From assembly GCF_051020955.1 (NCBI RefSeq), contig NC_135014.1, positions 3,356,501 to 3,420,500 on the forward strand: DNA of 64,000 nucleotides. The letters run 5' to 3'. Source of the stretch: Megalopta genalis (lineage: Eukaryota > Arthropoda > Insecta > Hymenoptera > Halictidae). The notes under the pieces were generated by a model. That model worked only from the letters and a program-made list of their open reading frames with translations. It was not told the DNA's origin and ran no database searches. This document shows, piece by piece, positions 11,379 through 23,042 of the stretch; the stretch's first letter is position 1; every line of letters starts with the position of its first letter. A program made the position numbers and the translations under genes.

Positions 11379-11810
11379 TACAGGGTGTCCCAGGTTTTAA
11401 TGTTCAAACATTGTCAGTATATTCTATGGCGCGAAGTAAGAAAAGAATGTTATGTAGACATAGATCATATAGAGCTTTATTAAGAAGTTATAACAGAAAT
11501 TCAGAATAGGAATAGTAATGAACTAAAAAAAAATAAAAAAATAAAAAAAAATCTTCGATCGATGTCAATCATGTATTATCAACAACGGTTATTAATACAT
11601 TTCGAAATGTATTAATAAACACAGCTTACATAAACACACGGCATGCGCTGATCTATTCAAGCCAATGCTCGCAGTAACAGCAAGTTGATTACTATTCCTA
11701 TTCTGAATGTTTGTTATAACTTCTTAATCAAGCTCTATACGACCTATGTTTGCATAACATTCTTTTCTTACTTTGTGCCATAGAATACACTAACAAAGTT
11801 TGAACATTAA

Positions 11811-12865
11811 CTCTTTGCATTCCGCTGTCCCCTCTCATGGGACATCGTAATTCTAGCATATCACTCGGATGTCCCCTCTTGTGGGACATTCAAGTTTATT
11901 AGTAATTACGGGGAATTGAGTTATTTCAGCGCAACTTTTTCAGACATGCATGTTTCCCTGAAGTTTTCTCTTGAAATGGCAGAAGAAATCGAATCAAAAT
12001 ATAGTAAAATTACTAAGATATATACAAGAAATGTCAGCGGGTTTTGACGAGAACGTGAGAGGCGTGCTCACGACGGTCCGAGCACTTCGAAGACGCCACT
12101 TGAAAAGAGCAATAAGGCAAGTTTGTAGAAGAAAGATCGGTATGCGAACATAGCACGCACTGTATAGTGAGATTTATAATCATAAAATCTGGAGGAAAAG
12201 ATTTTCAAAGCTGAACTCGGTCTGGTTCGAAGCGTCGAGCGGTATAGATAGATCTAACGAGTGAGAAAATCGGAAAAGTTATTCTTCTCTTGGTAAATAA
12301 ATTGTTTGGTAAAAGTTTTTTTGGTAAATATCATCTTGCGAGTTAGTAATAACAATTAGAAATTTTCAACCTATGTATTTATTCATATTTTTTATTAGAA
12401 CAATGGCAAAACGTTCAAACACGAATGAGTCTCATGACACAAGTAGTAGCGAAGATGAGCTCCGGATAGACGTTTATACAGATATGTTAGAAATGTTACA
12501 CAGAAATGTTACTACAGATATGTAGAAGGTTTTCTTTTACAGTTAGTCCATCGTTTTGATAGCAGCGATAGTGATATCGTCCAAGCAACAAGGCGACGAG
12601 AGAAAGAGTTCGCATAGATAGCGATTACAACAACGAAACGAAATTATAAACCAAACAATAACAAAATTATAAAAAATAAAATATTGATTTTTTTGCAAAT
12701 TTCTCGATTTCAGTCAAATTCATATAAGTCCAATATCATTATAATATGTTAGTTAGTTCCAAAACCATACTAAATAGTACGAGGGTCTGTAAATGCCCGT
12801 TTCTGTCGAAAAGTGGCGCCGAGTAGCTGGTAGCCAACGTCCAAAATGGTTCGGAGTGCTAAGGG
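11811..12865 (+). mobile_element. piggyBac-like non-autonomous element, copy 1
   Basis: Flanked by TTAA at 11807-11810 and 12866-12869. Termini CTCTTTGCATTCCG and CGGAGTGCTAAGGG are near inverted repeats. Two subterminal TGTCCC...GGGACA palindromes lie at the left end about 49 bp apart. About 95% like the copy at 46951-47944 by eye over long stretches. The interior carries two short pieces that look like the N-terminal part of a transposase (acidic DSSDSD then RRREK), but the catalytic core is missing. Confidence 0.88.
12403..12525 (+). pseudogene. Short ORF in piggyBac-like element (40 aa), probable transposase N-terminal remnant
   Basis: The frame starts MAKRSNTNESHDTSSSEDEL and ends after 40 codons. 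Ser/Glu/Asp-rich N-termini are usual in piggyBac transposases, where they precede the catalytic domain; none follows here. An acceptor-like TTTTTTATTAG sits just before the ATG, and another pyrimidine-rich ACAG follows the stop, ahead of a second acidic/basic stretch ending near 12617. The second copy (47512-47634) keeps the same 40 residues, with only two synonymous differences. Function as a peptide is not shown. Confidence 0.5.
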
Positions 12866-13012
12866 TTAAAACCTGGGACACCCTGTATAAATATATAAAC
12901 ATATAAAATAACCAGTTGTTTGAAATTCTTCAGATACACAATGTGAGCCAGTAATTGGACCTTTTCTCTGGAAAATTGACGTTCCACGAAATTTCGGTCG
13001 AGAAATGAATCG

Positions 13013-13049
13013 CTTGTTTTTACGTTCCTCGTCGGGACGTAAAAACAAG
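13013..13049. repeat. Compact 16 bp stem-loop
   Basis: Arms CTTGTTTTTACGTTCC and GGGACGTAAAAACAAG pair with a single mismatch around the 5-base loop TCGTC. Too short for a typical animal microRNA precursor; unassigned. Confidence 0.8.
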
Positions 13050-13079
13050 TAGACAGGGTCCGAGATGTGGAACGCAGCA

Positions 13080-13840
13080 AGGCACGAGATTTATCTTGCG
13101 ATAGCAAAGTCGAATAAATTTGGTTCGATGTCGCGATGGTTTTGATAATGTCGGCGCGTAACCGAGGTGTTTCTGCTGAACAAATTAGGATAGGCGACGC
13201 AGAACGCGGACATCATCGCGGCAACTATCAAAACCGGCCGAAATTCGCCGGTCCCGGGCAACTCCGCCACGGAGTTATCCGGCAAACTAATCACCGGGAA
13301 GTCCGAGCAACATCGAAATTGTACGGCAGCTCGAGGAGGAACGTATTCTACGTGCAAGATACGTGGCCTGCGAACGGCACGCGCCCCAGAACCAATGAGA
13401 GCGGCCACAGAACTGCAGAATTATCGATGCCGCGGTGGCATTGCGGCGCTGTGTCCATTAATTCGACGTTAGCCTAAGGGGCTTTAAATAATTAATCCGG
13501 CGGCCCACCTGCCGCGATTAAACGACGCGATTAAACCGATCCCCGGGTTTACTTGACCGAAGACTGCCGGGTCCACGGGCCACTGACTTTCTCCGTCGAG
13601 CTATGTACCATCTGCGACGCTCAGCGATGCTCGGTCCGCAGACGCGACGATTGAAATTTCACGAATAGTCTCTGTCCGGTCTGACTGTTCTTCGGCTGCC
13701 ACAAAAATAGAATGGGTCGTGCCGCGAAATCGGTTATATTGGATCCCGTCGTTTCGAGAATAGTGGAGCCAGTTACTGTGGGATAGCCAATTACTGTGCC
13801 TTTTATTTATTTTCAAGCGTAATTAACTTTGTATCTATCT
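13080..13840. other. GC-rich unique island
   Basis: Several overlapping ORFs on both strands (up to 113 codons) with no recognisable domain, which is expected in GC-rich DNA. No transposon match. Candidate regulatory or unrecognised exon region. Confidence 0.35.
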
Positions 13841-14580
13841 CATAAGATGTATCAAATCTTTTATTATTATTAACAATAAAACTAATTAATATAGATATAT
13901 ACTATATTACGTAATATGCATACATTGTATAATAATATGTAATATATACTAGTTAATATAATATATAATATATAATATATACTAGTTACTAACTATATAC
14001 TAATATATACTACTATATTATTATAATATTTAATAATTACTAGTAACTAATTATTACTATAAATAACTTAGTTCAATTAATGATGTATTTGTTAAGATTA
14101 AACATGTAAATGACGGAAATTCTTGACATTTTCTTCAGTGTAATAAATCGTTCTAGGTAAGATATCGTAATGTTTGTTAATCGTATTGGTAAGATGCATT
14201 AAGTTTACGAAACAACAAAACAGTGATTATTCGTTTGAATTTTTGTTTTTAGGTTCAATTTTAGTAGTTTATTTACTGTGCACAGCAACTGAATTTTCTG
14301 AGGTCTTGAAATTGTCAATTTCTTTAGTAAAGGAAATTTTTAGATGATTGTTACTGCGGTGCTTGTGCAGTAGCGGAGAAAAGATTAATATTGAACCTAC
14401 CGAGTCGGTCCGAATAACAGAGGTTTCACATTTTTTGCTGAAATTATGAAAACTCTTTCATACATTTTATTCAATTACATTTTACATTTGATTTTATTTA
14501 TGCATATACAATGGTGTGCGTAATTATAGACCCGAAGTAATTCTTGCATTGTCACTAATATCTAAACGAAATCGTAAGAA
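13841..14580. other. AT-rich intergenic
   Basis: Low-complexity ATATACTAGTTA-type sequence at 13890-14070. No gene seen. Confidence 0.4.
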
Positions 14581-14582
14581 AA

Positions 14583-14800
14583 TATCATATTTGTATATCT
14601 TTATTTTCTATTATTTCTAATATCGAAATAAACAAATATGATATTTTATTAAGTTCTTTTTTTAAATATACAGCGCGTCCCGGCTAAAGGAGGGATATTT
14701 TACCGATATTTAAACAAAAACCTGAAGAGAAACTATATTTCTATATTTCTACTATTTCTAATACGAAAATGTATAAATATGATATTTTATATATGTTTTA
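14583..14800 (+). repeat. Local imperfect duplication around a lone MITE end
   Basis: Blocks near 14595 and 14735 share TCTA.TATTTCTAATA and AATATGATATTTTAT. Between them, at 14669-14671, TA-CAGCGCGTCCCGG resembles the CAGGGTGTCCC termini of the hairpin MITEs, but no partner end is seen. Confidence 0.5.
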
Positions 14801-14865
14801 TATATGTACTATTATATGTATTATATATTTTATAATATGTGCATATATGTATAGTTTTATTACTA

Positions 14866-14985
14866 GACTGCAGATGTTTATGCAAAATAAAATTTGTCTG
14901 CATCGATTGCAAGATGCAGGAGCTTAACAAACATTTATTTCCTTTCTTAATAATTGAAATGTGTTGAATATAATACAATAGTATA
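14866..14985. mobile_element. GACTGCGGAT-family MITE, left half
   Basis: TA followed by GACTGCAGATGTTTATGCA and the typical AAATTTGTCTGCATCGATTG. It runs into the fold-back element at 14986, which seems to have inserted here. Confidence 0.75.
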
Positions 14986-15193
14986 GTAAATTCTCCCTAA
15001 TTGACGCTCAGATTGTACTCAAAAATGGACAATTTGGGAAGAGGAGAAACGATTATTCGAGCCTTGCGGCTCGTTTTTATAGTTACCGATCAACAACTAT
15101 ATAAACGAACTGCAAAACTCGAATGATCGTATCTCCTCTTCACAAATTGTCCATTTTTGTACGCAATCTGACCGTGAATTAGGGAAAAATTAC
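14986..15193. mobile_element. 208 bp fold-back MITE
   Basis: Flanked by TA (14984-14985 and 15194-15195). Arms start GTAAATTCTCCCTAATT and its near complement and continue inward through AAAATGGACAATTTG. The core resembles the centre of the longer fold-back element at 31530-31911. Confidence 0.85.
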
Positions 15194-15313
15194 TATACTC
15201 TGAATATATATTATTATACATTATTATACATTATTATATATTACATTTTATATATGTAAATTTATACAAATTTCTATAAGTTAATTACTTTAGTGTAATC
15301 ATCAATATATATA

Positions 15314-16230
15314 TTAGGTTGACAAGGATGAAATTTGTAATTAATAATATTGCCAACTTCAACAATTTATTATTTGACATTGGCTTAATATTTTACCGTT
15401 CTGTTTTTTTTATTGGAAAGTTACAAATCTCGCTTGTTTAAAGAAATTATTTTAAGCTCTAAAAAATATTGAAAACTTTTTTAAAAATTAATTTTGTTGA
15501 AAATGGAACGGTCGAAAATTCGCACTATTATGAAGTATGAGTTCTTACGTGGAACTACGACATAGACGCGTGAAATATTAATAGTGTATTTGGCTCTGGT
15601 GTAACTAAACAGCAGACAGTATCAAATTGGTTCGCCAAATTTCGTACAGGTTATTTTGACCTCAACGATGAGCCACGCGTTTGCTCAGAATCAAAGGTTA
15701 TCACACCTGTCTAGCGCAGGTGAGATTCGTTATAATTTTATGGAACCTGGCTCACCGATCACAGCAGAAATATACTGCAACCAACTGGACGAAATGATGC
15801 AAAAACTTAAAGAAAAACAACCTAGATTGGTCAACAAATCGACTCCCATCTTATTGCATGATAACGTTAGATTACACACTGCACAAATGACTGTGGCAAA
15901 ACTACAGGAATTGGAGTTGGAACTTCTTCATCATCCTCCATACTCGTCGGATCTAGCCCCCACTGTCTATCACTTCTTCCACAATTTGAACAATTTTTTA
16001 ATAGGAAAACAATTTAATTCCGACAATGCTGTAAAACTGGTCTTCCAGGAATTCATTGACTCTTGTCCACCAGGGTTTCATATCACCGGCCTGAACAACC
16101 TGCCGCTTAAATGGCAAAAGTGCATCGACAATATGGGTGCATACTTTGATGAATAAAATAATTCCTCGTATTTGTAAGTTATGAAACAACTTTGCCTTCT
16201 TTTCTACAAATTTCATACTTGACGACCTGA
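15314..16230 (+). mobile_element. mariner-like element with internal deletion (917 bp)
   Basis: Flanked by TA at 15312-15313 and 16231-16232. Terminal repeats: left TTAGGTTGACAAGGATGAAA, right complement TCAGGTCGTCAAGTATGAAA. Same family as the element at 390-1832. About 300-400 bp covering the first catalytic motif is missing. Confidence 0.92.
15503..16156 (+). pseudogene. mariner transposase pseudogene, N- and C-terminal parts joined
   Basis: ATG at 15503 begins MERSKIRTIMKYEFLRGTTT, then a stop codon, then readable helix-turn-helix sequence (QQTVSNWFAKFRTG) up to DEPR near 15675. The ITCDEKW region is deleted and the frame resumes at YNFMEPGSPITAEIYC. The second and third catalytic positions are LLHDNVRLHTAQ and YSSDLAPTVYHFF: the last Asp is replaced by Val, so even the retained half is catalytically dead. 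It ends GAYFDE-stop. The nearby copy at 467-1440 keeps ASP at that position but is broken elsewhere. Confidence 0.9.
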
Positions 16231-16378
16231 TATATACGCATAAGTTGACTGCGAGTTGATGATTAGATCAACAACGTTTATATAATATATATATTATACG
16301 CATAAATTGACTGCGAGTTGATGATTACACTAAAGTAATTAATTTAGAGAAATTTGTATAAATTTAACATATCAAATA

Positions 16379-18526
16379 TGGATATTTCAAGGAATTGAAA
16401 TGAATTGAAACGCACCCACAGGGAAACCTCGAAATCTGAAAAGGAAATGCAGTGGAAATCGAGCAGTACCGCGATTAATTACACAGTCAAATTTGTGTTT
16501 TACCAGTCGATGAAGATTCGGTAATAGGGCTTGATTGAGTTCATTAATTGATCCACAAGTGTCTCGTTCGGTTTCAAATGATCCCATTCGATCGGCGAAA
16601 GGCAGATGGATTTTTATTAACTATATAACCCTGTGAAATTTCCGGTCATTACAAAGTGGACGGATGACAGTTTGATTGCTGAAAGAGAATCCTCTACTCG
16701 GTCTGTTAATTACAATTTGCGGGCAGAGACATAAAGAGAGATATTAATGAAAGGTTCGGTAATATGCTTTTCGGTCAGGGATCGATTTATTCCAATTGAA
16801 CAATATGACGATAACTCTAATCGTTCAGTTGTCGATTTGCATTTCAATGAAATTACCTTCTCGTCGGACAATTTTACCTCTATTAACATTGCATGCGCAT
16901 GCAGTTCTTCGCTGCACCGTGATTAAGGGTTTAGACCGCTGTAACAAAGCAGGCGATTTTGTTGCAGTGCGGATTATTTGAAAAAGTCAGGTAATTTTTT
17001 TATGGGTTATTACGAAATCAAATACTCAATTAACTTGCAATTTTGTGAGCATATCATAACTCAGAGATTATTGTAAATTAACCAGTCGTTTGCATTTCAT
17101 CTGTAAGTTATTTATTCGATATACGTGTTACTTGCGACAAATATTACAATAACACTCAGCATATTTTAAAATCAGAATAAATGTCTTATTGTTACTTTTA
17201 TGAACTAATATAAATCAGCTGACTTTGATGTTCCGTCGATCTTATGTTAAAACGTCAATAGTGTTAAGTAATGTTTCCGAATTTTTAATCCAACATCGAT
17301 GCATTCAGATTTTCCGGAACATTTTAGTTTCCCGTTGTTACCGTTTTTCTATGGATATTTATCCGTTAAACGTAGAGTCGATACGTCATGCAGCATCGGT
17401 ATTGTAATATATTACATGGCATTCATTACCCAGACAGTATCAAGCATTGTTGTGTTACACGGTATCGATTACCGCAGCATGAGTTATACGATCTATTACG
17501 CGTTGTCATGTGACAATAATGGACATCATTACGCTCGAGTTAAGAACGCCTGCTAATTATTGGCAAATTGTCGGAAACACATCATCGCCATATTCCCACA
17601 ACGTTTCTCGAGCTTTTCGAACACAAGTTAATCAGATTTATATATGAAATCGTTTCTTCGAGATACGGATCGATCGCTTTCTCATAGAAACAGAATAATT
17701 TTGTAAATTTGAATCGAATCGATGCATTCATTGAAATGATTATCATCTAATCATTGCATCGGCGCACGCATCGTGTAATTCCTGCGATCGACTTTATCCA
17801 TTGATCATCTAAATCGACAAATTTCAGGAAATTGGCCCATTTAATATAACGAATAGATGATGAACGCGTTATGCTTGCCCGATCACCGTCGGATAAATTG
17901 CATTTGTTTGACCAATTATAGGATGGATTATGATTGGACCGAGAATATCTATGCAAACGTATCTATTCATGATTTCAGAAAGTCAGAACTTTCAATGTTA
18001 ACCGTTTCAATTGATTTCATTTCTGTCAATGTCTCGCAATACAGTTTGATAATACAATATCTTTCAAATGCATCGGAGATTTCTATATTTTATATTAGCA
18101 AGAATTAAGAAAACGCACTGCGTCGAGATTGATTTTTACACATTCAACTGATACTTGAATATCAGCCTTCTTCTAAAAAAATCGTATAAAATCACATACA
18201 TATTTTTCATTACAAGCGTCGACTTGGACCGTCTATCGAGTGTAAGATATAACAATAAAAAACACAAGCATCATAAGAAAAACACAAACACAAATGAAGA
18301 TAAACATCTTTTAATTTATGTAGATAGAGTTTGAATAAATGATTAATTTTCTCTTTCATTCCTTTATATTTGTTAACAAGATCATATGTACTTCAAGCTA
18401 TATAACACTAACTGATAAAGCCAAATTGAGTCAACAAACAAACAGTCAAAAACCAAACAAAAATCATATTAGAAATTAATATTTCAAATCTCAGAATTTC
18501 TCATACTTTTAGTTTTTCTTTTACCA
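16379..18526. other. Unassigned 2.1 kb, AT-rich
   Basis: No exon or element recognised except the dispersed repeat fragment at 17164-17222 that matches 4676-4740. ORFs are under 90 codons and unremarkable. Confidence 0.4.
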
Positions 18527-19646
18527 CGAAGAAGCGAATATTTTTTTTCTGTGGCATAAGTCACTTTTTCAAAAAGATCGAGTTAATGGTAACACTAATT
18601 ACAATTGAACGGTATCTTTCCATTTTAAAAAAATTTGCAATCATTAAGTTGAGAACTATTGAGATTTGTTCGAGAGAAGTTTTGCTAATTAACGGTATAA
18701 CAAACATGTTTATTTTGAAAGTGGCGTAAGTCGATGTACTCGGGAAATTAATTGCGGAGCTTAGTGTAAAAGAAATAGAAACGTGCGATAAGTGTGTGCG
18801 AAGTATTGTTTTGAATTATTTTCAGTATTTTTAGAAAAGTTGTGATCACTGGACTTATTTTTATAAGTGCGAAAGAATAGTGCAGTTTTGTAAATTATAT
18901 TATAGCGATGTGGCGGCTACCTCCAGACCCGCCAGCAGATGGCTATAAAATGTTTTATAAACTAACTTTAGATGAAAAAGATGAATTTCTCACTTTGGAT
19001 TTGTCACAAATAGAAATGGATCCGTTATACGCTGGATCTCGTCCTGTTTCTTCAGCAAAATACAAAGACACGATGGACTTGCTTAATTATATACCCCCGA
19101 TATACTACAGTTATTTTAAAAATTTGATACAAAACACGATTTCCGAGGACTTAATCACTCCTATTGATGACGAAAATTAAATTGAACCGATGTATTTTCA
19201 TATAAATTACTTATATTTATGTTTCAAAATGTACTAATTGTTTTTGTATTTTATGAATATTAACATAAAAAATACTTAAATCAAATCTTTATGTTGAATA
19301 TGTTCATGGTATAAATTATTATTATATATGTAATTTATTCAACAATTTTAGTAAATCACTGTCCTTTCGAAACATCACTTCAGTAAAATAAGTCGGACAA
19401 AGTTAATGTACTAAATTAATGTATGCAAGTGGCTTAAGTCACTTTACCGTAATGAAAAGTGGTGATTTTTTAATGTTTATACGAAATTATTTATTCCGAG
19501 AAAAATATCAGTATCCTGAGATAACAAATACAAGTAAATCTTCTCGAAAGTTAGCATCCATATTTTTAAACTTGTTAAAACGCAAACCCTTAGATATCTC
19601 GACTTAAAAACAAAGTGACTTATGCCACTTTGAAAATAAACGGCTC
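18527..19646 (+). mobile_element. GAGCC-terminus DNA transposon, non-autonomous, copy 1
   Basis: Right end is the complement of GAGCCGTTTATTTT...AAGTGGCATAAGTCAC; the left end is the same but decayed over its first about 20 bases. The motif AAAGTGGC.TAAGTC recurs subterminally near 18720, inside both ends. The interior carries a 90-codon ORF. Other copies: 42406-44075 and 59657-60062. Superfamily not certain; a 4 bp ATAT duplication around copy 2 would fit groups such as Sola. Confidence 0.8.
18908..19180 (+). CDS. Small ORF of the GAGCC element (90 aa), function unknown
   Basis: A complete ATG-to-stop frame, beginning MWRLPPDPPADGYKMFYKLT and ending NTISEDLITPIDDEN. No catalytic motif is visible. 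The second copy in the element at 42406-44075 has the same protein plus ten residues (AKRGRPRRYS) after position 33; the extra block contains KRGRPRR, which looks like an AT-hook minor-groove DNA-binding motif. The 30-base difference lies between two TCA triplets, so this copy could have lost it by slippage. The protein may be the N- and C-terminal ends of a transposase joined by deletion, or a small DNA-binding accessory. Both are inferences. Confidence 0.5.
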   Translation: MWRLPPDPPADGYKMFYKLTLDEKDEFLTLDLSQIEMDPLYAGSRPVSSAKYKDTMDLLNYIPPIYYSYFKNLIQNTISEDLITPIDDEN

Positions 19647-20060
19647 ATTTCTCAGTACATTGTAAAAGAATAGACATTTTATTTTTAACTCTTGCAAAGT
19701 AGTGACCGTATCAATTTTTTGACCCAGAGTATTTAAATCGTTTACTTAGTTATTCAATGATCGGTAATTAAATGATAATAATATTTAAGTAATAATAAGA
19801 CTGCAAGGAATATCTTCAAATATAAATTTGGAAAAAATGCTGAATAAAGCTCAGAATTGTTCTAAACATCGTCAATAATACTATCGTGAAAATGGTCCGC
19901 TGTCCGAAGGTTACATTGAAGTGTGTTTATTCGAAAATTAGGATTTGGAAAAAAATTGACCTCGTATGCCTAATGTGAGATCCACCTTTGCCCTACATTA
20001 GCCTCATTTCGAATCCATATAAAAATGTTGGCCTATAGACGGTTAAAGTATCGTAGAGTA
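19647..20060. other. Unassigned AT-rich
   Basis: No feature recognised. Confidence 0.35.
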
Positions 20061-20640
20061 TCGCAGAACAGTGTACAGTGTACGAGACCCGAAGCTGCCT
20101 CTTAAGTGTAACCCATTGGCATTTAGGGCGGTATGGGAAGAAGAGTGGCCAATCCACACCCGTACACAGGGCGGCGTGCGCGTAAAGGATGCACGTGCAA
20201 AGCTGTATGTACACGTATCGGTAGTCACTATGTCGACCGGCGGACCCTCATCCGTGCCTATGTACTATTACAGTGTATATAATCGACGCGGGTCAACACG
20301 TCGACAGAGAACGTCCATTACTTCATCAAACCCTGGTCATCGTCGACGGATCCGTCCACCGCCAATTTGCCAACAATAGCGACGCTGTACCGTGTATATA
20401 AACAGGTTAACACTTTGGTCATCCCAAATGGAACATCCTCCGGCTGTATCGGGTCCGCCAGGTGCGCAGGAAGCTCCGCATTCCTCATTTCTCGATTCCT
20501 TCGATACACCGTCCAGCGGAACCTCGATTATCCGAACCTGCGATGACAGAATCCTCTGGTATCCGGAAGACGCGTTTCGTGACCTAACAATTGGACGACG
20601 GCCCGTTTTGACAATTGCGGAATTGATCATGTTTGACACT
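20061..20640. other. GC-rich unique island with a possible pogo-like transposon end
   Basis: Overlapping ORFs on both strands, none with a domain. At 20514-20538 the sequence CAGCGGAACCTCGATTATCC resembles the termini of Tigger/pogo-type elements, but the second terminus is not visible. Confidence 0.3.
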
Positions 20641-20700
20641 AGACTGTGGATAATCATGCAGAATAAAAATTGTTTCCATTGATTAAGGAAAACAGAGGTT
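20641..20700. mobile_element. GACTGCGGAT-family MITE, end fragment
   Basis: CTAGACTGTGG then CATGCAGAATAAAAATTG; only about 60 bp is recognisable. Confidence 0.55.
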
Positions 20701-20776
20701 CAATAAAAATATATTTCTTTCCTAGGGATTTTAGTAAGTTGAGAGTAACGTAACAGCGTACGCCGATTCCAGCAAT

Positions 20777-20850
20777 GTTTTATATAATACTTTATATAAA
20801 ACTATATATAATACTATATATAATATTATATAATACTATATAATACCTTA
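20777..20850. repeat. AT-rich simple repeat (TATATAATAC)n
   Basis: Repeats of ACTATATATAATA-type units. Confidence 0.85.
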
Positions 20851-21199
20851 TCTACCGATTTTTGTCATAAATGCGTCAAATTCGCAGTCTATTCGTCACC
20901 ATTTTTAGCTGCATTCAGGAGTTTCTCAAATTGTATTTTTGAAGATAGGGTGACCTGTTCAGTGAACGAACGTTTAAGCTGCATATTTATTGAAGTGATC
21001 ATCCACTAATTGATATATTCACCTGAACGATCTTATCGTGACTGAACTGTTTTACTACCGAGTTCATGCCCATCTGAACACAGTTTTAATATTTTTTTAC
21101 AATAGCTGCAGCTCTTTTTCACAGTTCGGGATTTAGTGAAAGATACGTCGAACGGAAGTTCATTTCTTAATCGTCTAATCACCGGGACATTCACCTTAA

Positions 21200-21768
21200 C
21201 CCCTTAATGCACAGTTTTTTTGAAAAAGGCCGGCCAAAAAAAATCAATTTTTTTAAATGTAAGAAAACAACTGAGAACGTTGTCTTGGCAAGAAAATTAC
21301 AAAAATACAAAAATAATCAAAATTTTTATTGCAATTCTAATTTTCAGAATATTATTATTATTATTATTATTATTATTGTTGTTGTTATTATTATTATTAT
21401 ATTTTATTTTATATTATATTTTAGTAAAATATATATTGAAAAATGAGCGAATCAGAATCTGAATATGAATACGCTGTCGGAAAGCGGCTCACAAGGAAGA
21501 GATAAGTCGTAAGTGATAAGTAGAAAAAGGATAAATTTTATACTTGAATAAGTAAGTGTTATATAGCTTACAATCCCATGTAAATGATAAATATCAATAA
21601 AACGATTGTTTTTTTTTTGCTTTCACATTGTTATTTTCAATTCTCGATTGCATTCGAGTGTGAAAAATGATAGCAACGTAAAGTACAACGCCGCTCGAAT
21701 TATCTCGAGTGTGCACAGTTTGGCCAGTTTAGCGCGCTCGAGTTAACTCGATCGTGCACGTTAAGGGG
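21200..21768 (+). mobile_element. TTAA element, family CCCCTTAATGCAC (569 bp)
   Basis: TTAA at 21196-21199 and 21769-21772. The termini match over CCCCTTAA followed by a TGCAC core shifted by two bases. Next to the right terminus lies the palindrome TCGAGTTAACTCGA, and a related TCGAATTATCTCGAG lies about 50 bp inward. The interior includes a (TTA)n/(TTG)n run (about 21349-21402) and a 20-codon acidic ORF. piggyBac-like by target site. Confidence 0.85.
21443..21505 (+). pseudogene. 20-codon acidic remnant in TTAA element
   Basis: Reads MSESESEYEYAVGKRLTRKR then stop. An acidic Ser/Glu start followed by basic residues is like the N-terminus of piggyBac transposases. Too short to judge; the rest of the gene is missing. 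Confidence 0.3.
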
Positions 21769-21772
21769 TTAA

Positions 21773-23042
21773 TCATAGGTAGAAGAAGAAAGTGAATTTC
21801 TTCGTTTCGGTCAGCGGAATGTCACGTTCGACACGCACGACAAGTATGCACGTAGTTACACACCGGTGGAACGGAATCTGCATCGTGACGAATACGTGTT
21901 GTTTCACCTAATCACGAAACTGTCGGTGCCCGTGTGAAACGCATTTGTTTTCGTTGCTCGTGGGCTCGTTTTCTGCGATTACGCTCGCGCGCGCGCGATA
22001 AGTTCTCGTCGGGGCCGGCTGTCAGTGCCGCGGATTCACCGAATTTAATTAAACAACGCGAGACGTAATTCTCTGATTTAGGGAAAAACTATCCGCCGGC
22101 CGTACTTGCTGCTGCTCGCTAAAGCCGTTTTCACCCTTCGCGCACTTGTGCAATTAATCAGATAACACTGGCGCAATTGCGCGGAAGCTACAGTCGGTTC
22201 CGAAATGATTCGCGCAAGAACGCGCTTAAAAAAGAAGGCGCCACGCGTACGATTTGTAACGATCAATAATTGTTTTTCGTCTTCTCCGACTTTGTTCACA
22301 TAATCGAAGCTAACTAAATAACGCATAAGTTAGTTTGTCCAAAATTATAACGCGAGCGTGAGTAGCGAGTTCTCTCTAGTTACGCCTGTAATATTTCCGC
22401 ACTTGCAGTCTAATTCCGCTTTGTTCTATCGCGCTTGCAATCGTCTCTTTTGTGATCTTCACGATACATCGTCACAGTTCATCATTTTATTGTACATTTC
22501 CTTCCTCTGTATATTTTTCAGTTGATTAAAATATCTATAGTTTATTACATCAGCGTTTACAAATATACAGTCCATTATTCTTCCTTGCAATCCCACTAGA
22601 GTCCTCAACATAGTTAGTTATTGTAGATATTGTAATTAAGTAAAAATGAAAGACAATAGCTATGTACCTTTTTATGAAAATGTTTTAACATACGGTGTTA
22701 AATAAAATTCTTAAATGCAAATCTGCTTTTCGGTACTTCCTAAGACATTTTGCTTAATTATCTTCGTATCAGTCAATATTATTTTCATTGAATGCAATTC
22801 ATGTTCATAGAATTATGATCGTGGTTTAGCTTCCAGAACCTGTTCATTATTTTTCCAATAGTTATTTCTTTCTTTTCGTATTTCTATCTCGGACTTATAT
22901 CGAATTAAATACTTTCGATTGAGACCAAGTGACCGTGGTAATTTTTTTAATGACACCAGAACTATTCTATGATAGGCGATATCTTAGAATGTGTGTTTTA
23001 TGTTTGAGATTATTGCGTCGATACAGCGGAAAGTCGTCATTG
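21773..23042. other. GC-rich island (21780-22400), then AT-rich sequence
   Basis: A CGCGCGCG run near 21987-21998 and homeodomain-type TTAATTAA at 22045-22052. No exon recognised. A conserved regulatory island is possible; I cannot test conservation. Confidence 0.3.

Larger units (their letters stand above)
11381..12885. mobile_element. Hairpin MITE (CAGGGTGTCCCAGG family) interrupted by a piggyBac-like element
   Basis: TA at 11379-11380 and 12886-12887 flanks matching termini CAGGGTGTCCCAGG. The left arm runs about 145 bp; the right arm is its near complement but is split at a TTAA by the 1055 bp element at 11811-12865. Without the insertion the MITE is about 446 bp. Its centre holds a perfect 30 bp palindrome at 11589-11618. 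Confidence 0.9.
15251..16372. repeat. Inverted repeat pair enclosing a mariner
   Basis: About 55 bp at 15251-15305 (containing TTAATTACTTTAGTGTAATC) is the near complement of 16318-16372. Between the mariner's right end and the right arm, a 33 bp direct repeat (CTGCGAGTTGATGATTA) occurs at about 16234-16266 and 16296-16328. Likely an older palindromic element that received the mariner. Confidence 0.75.
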
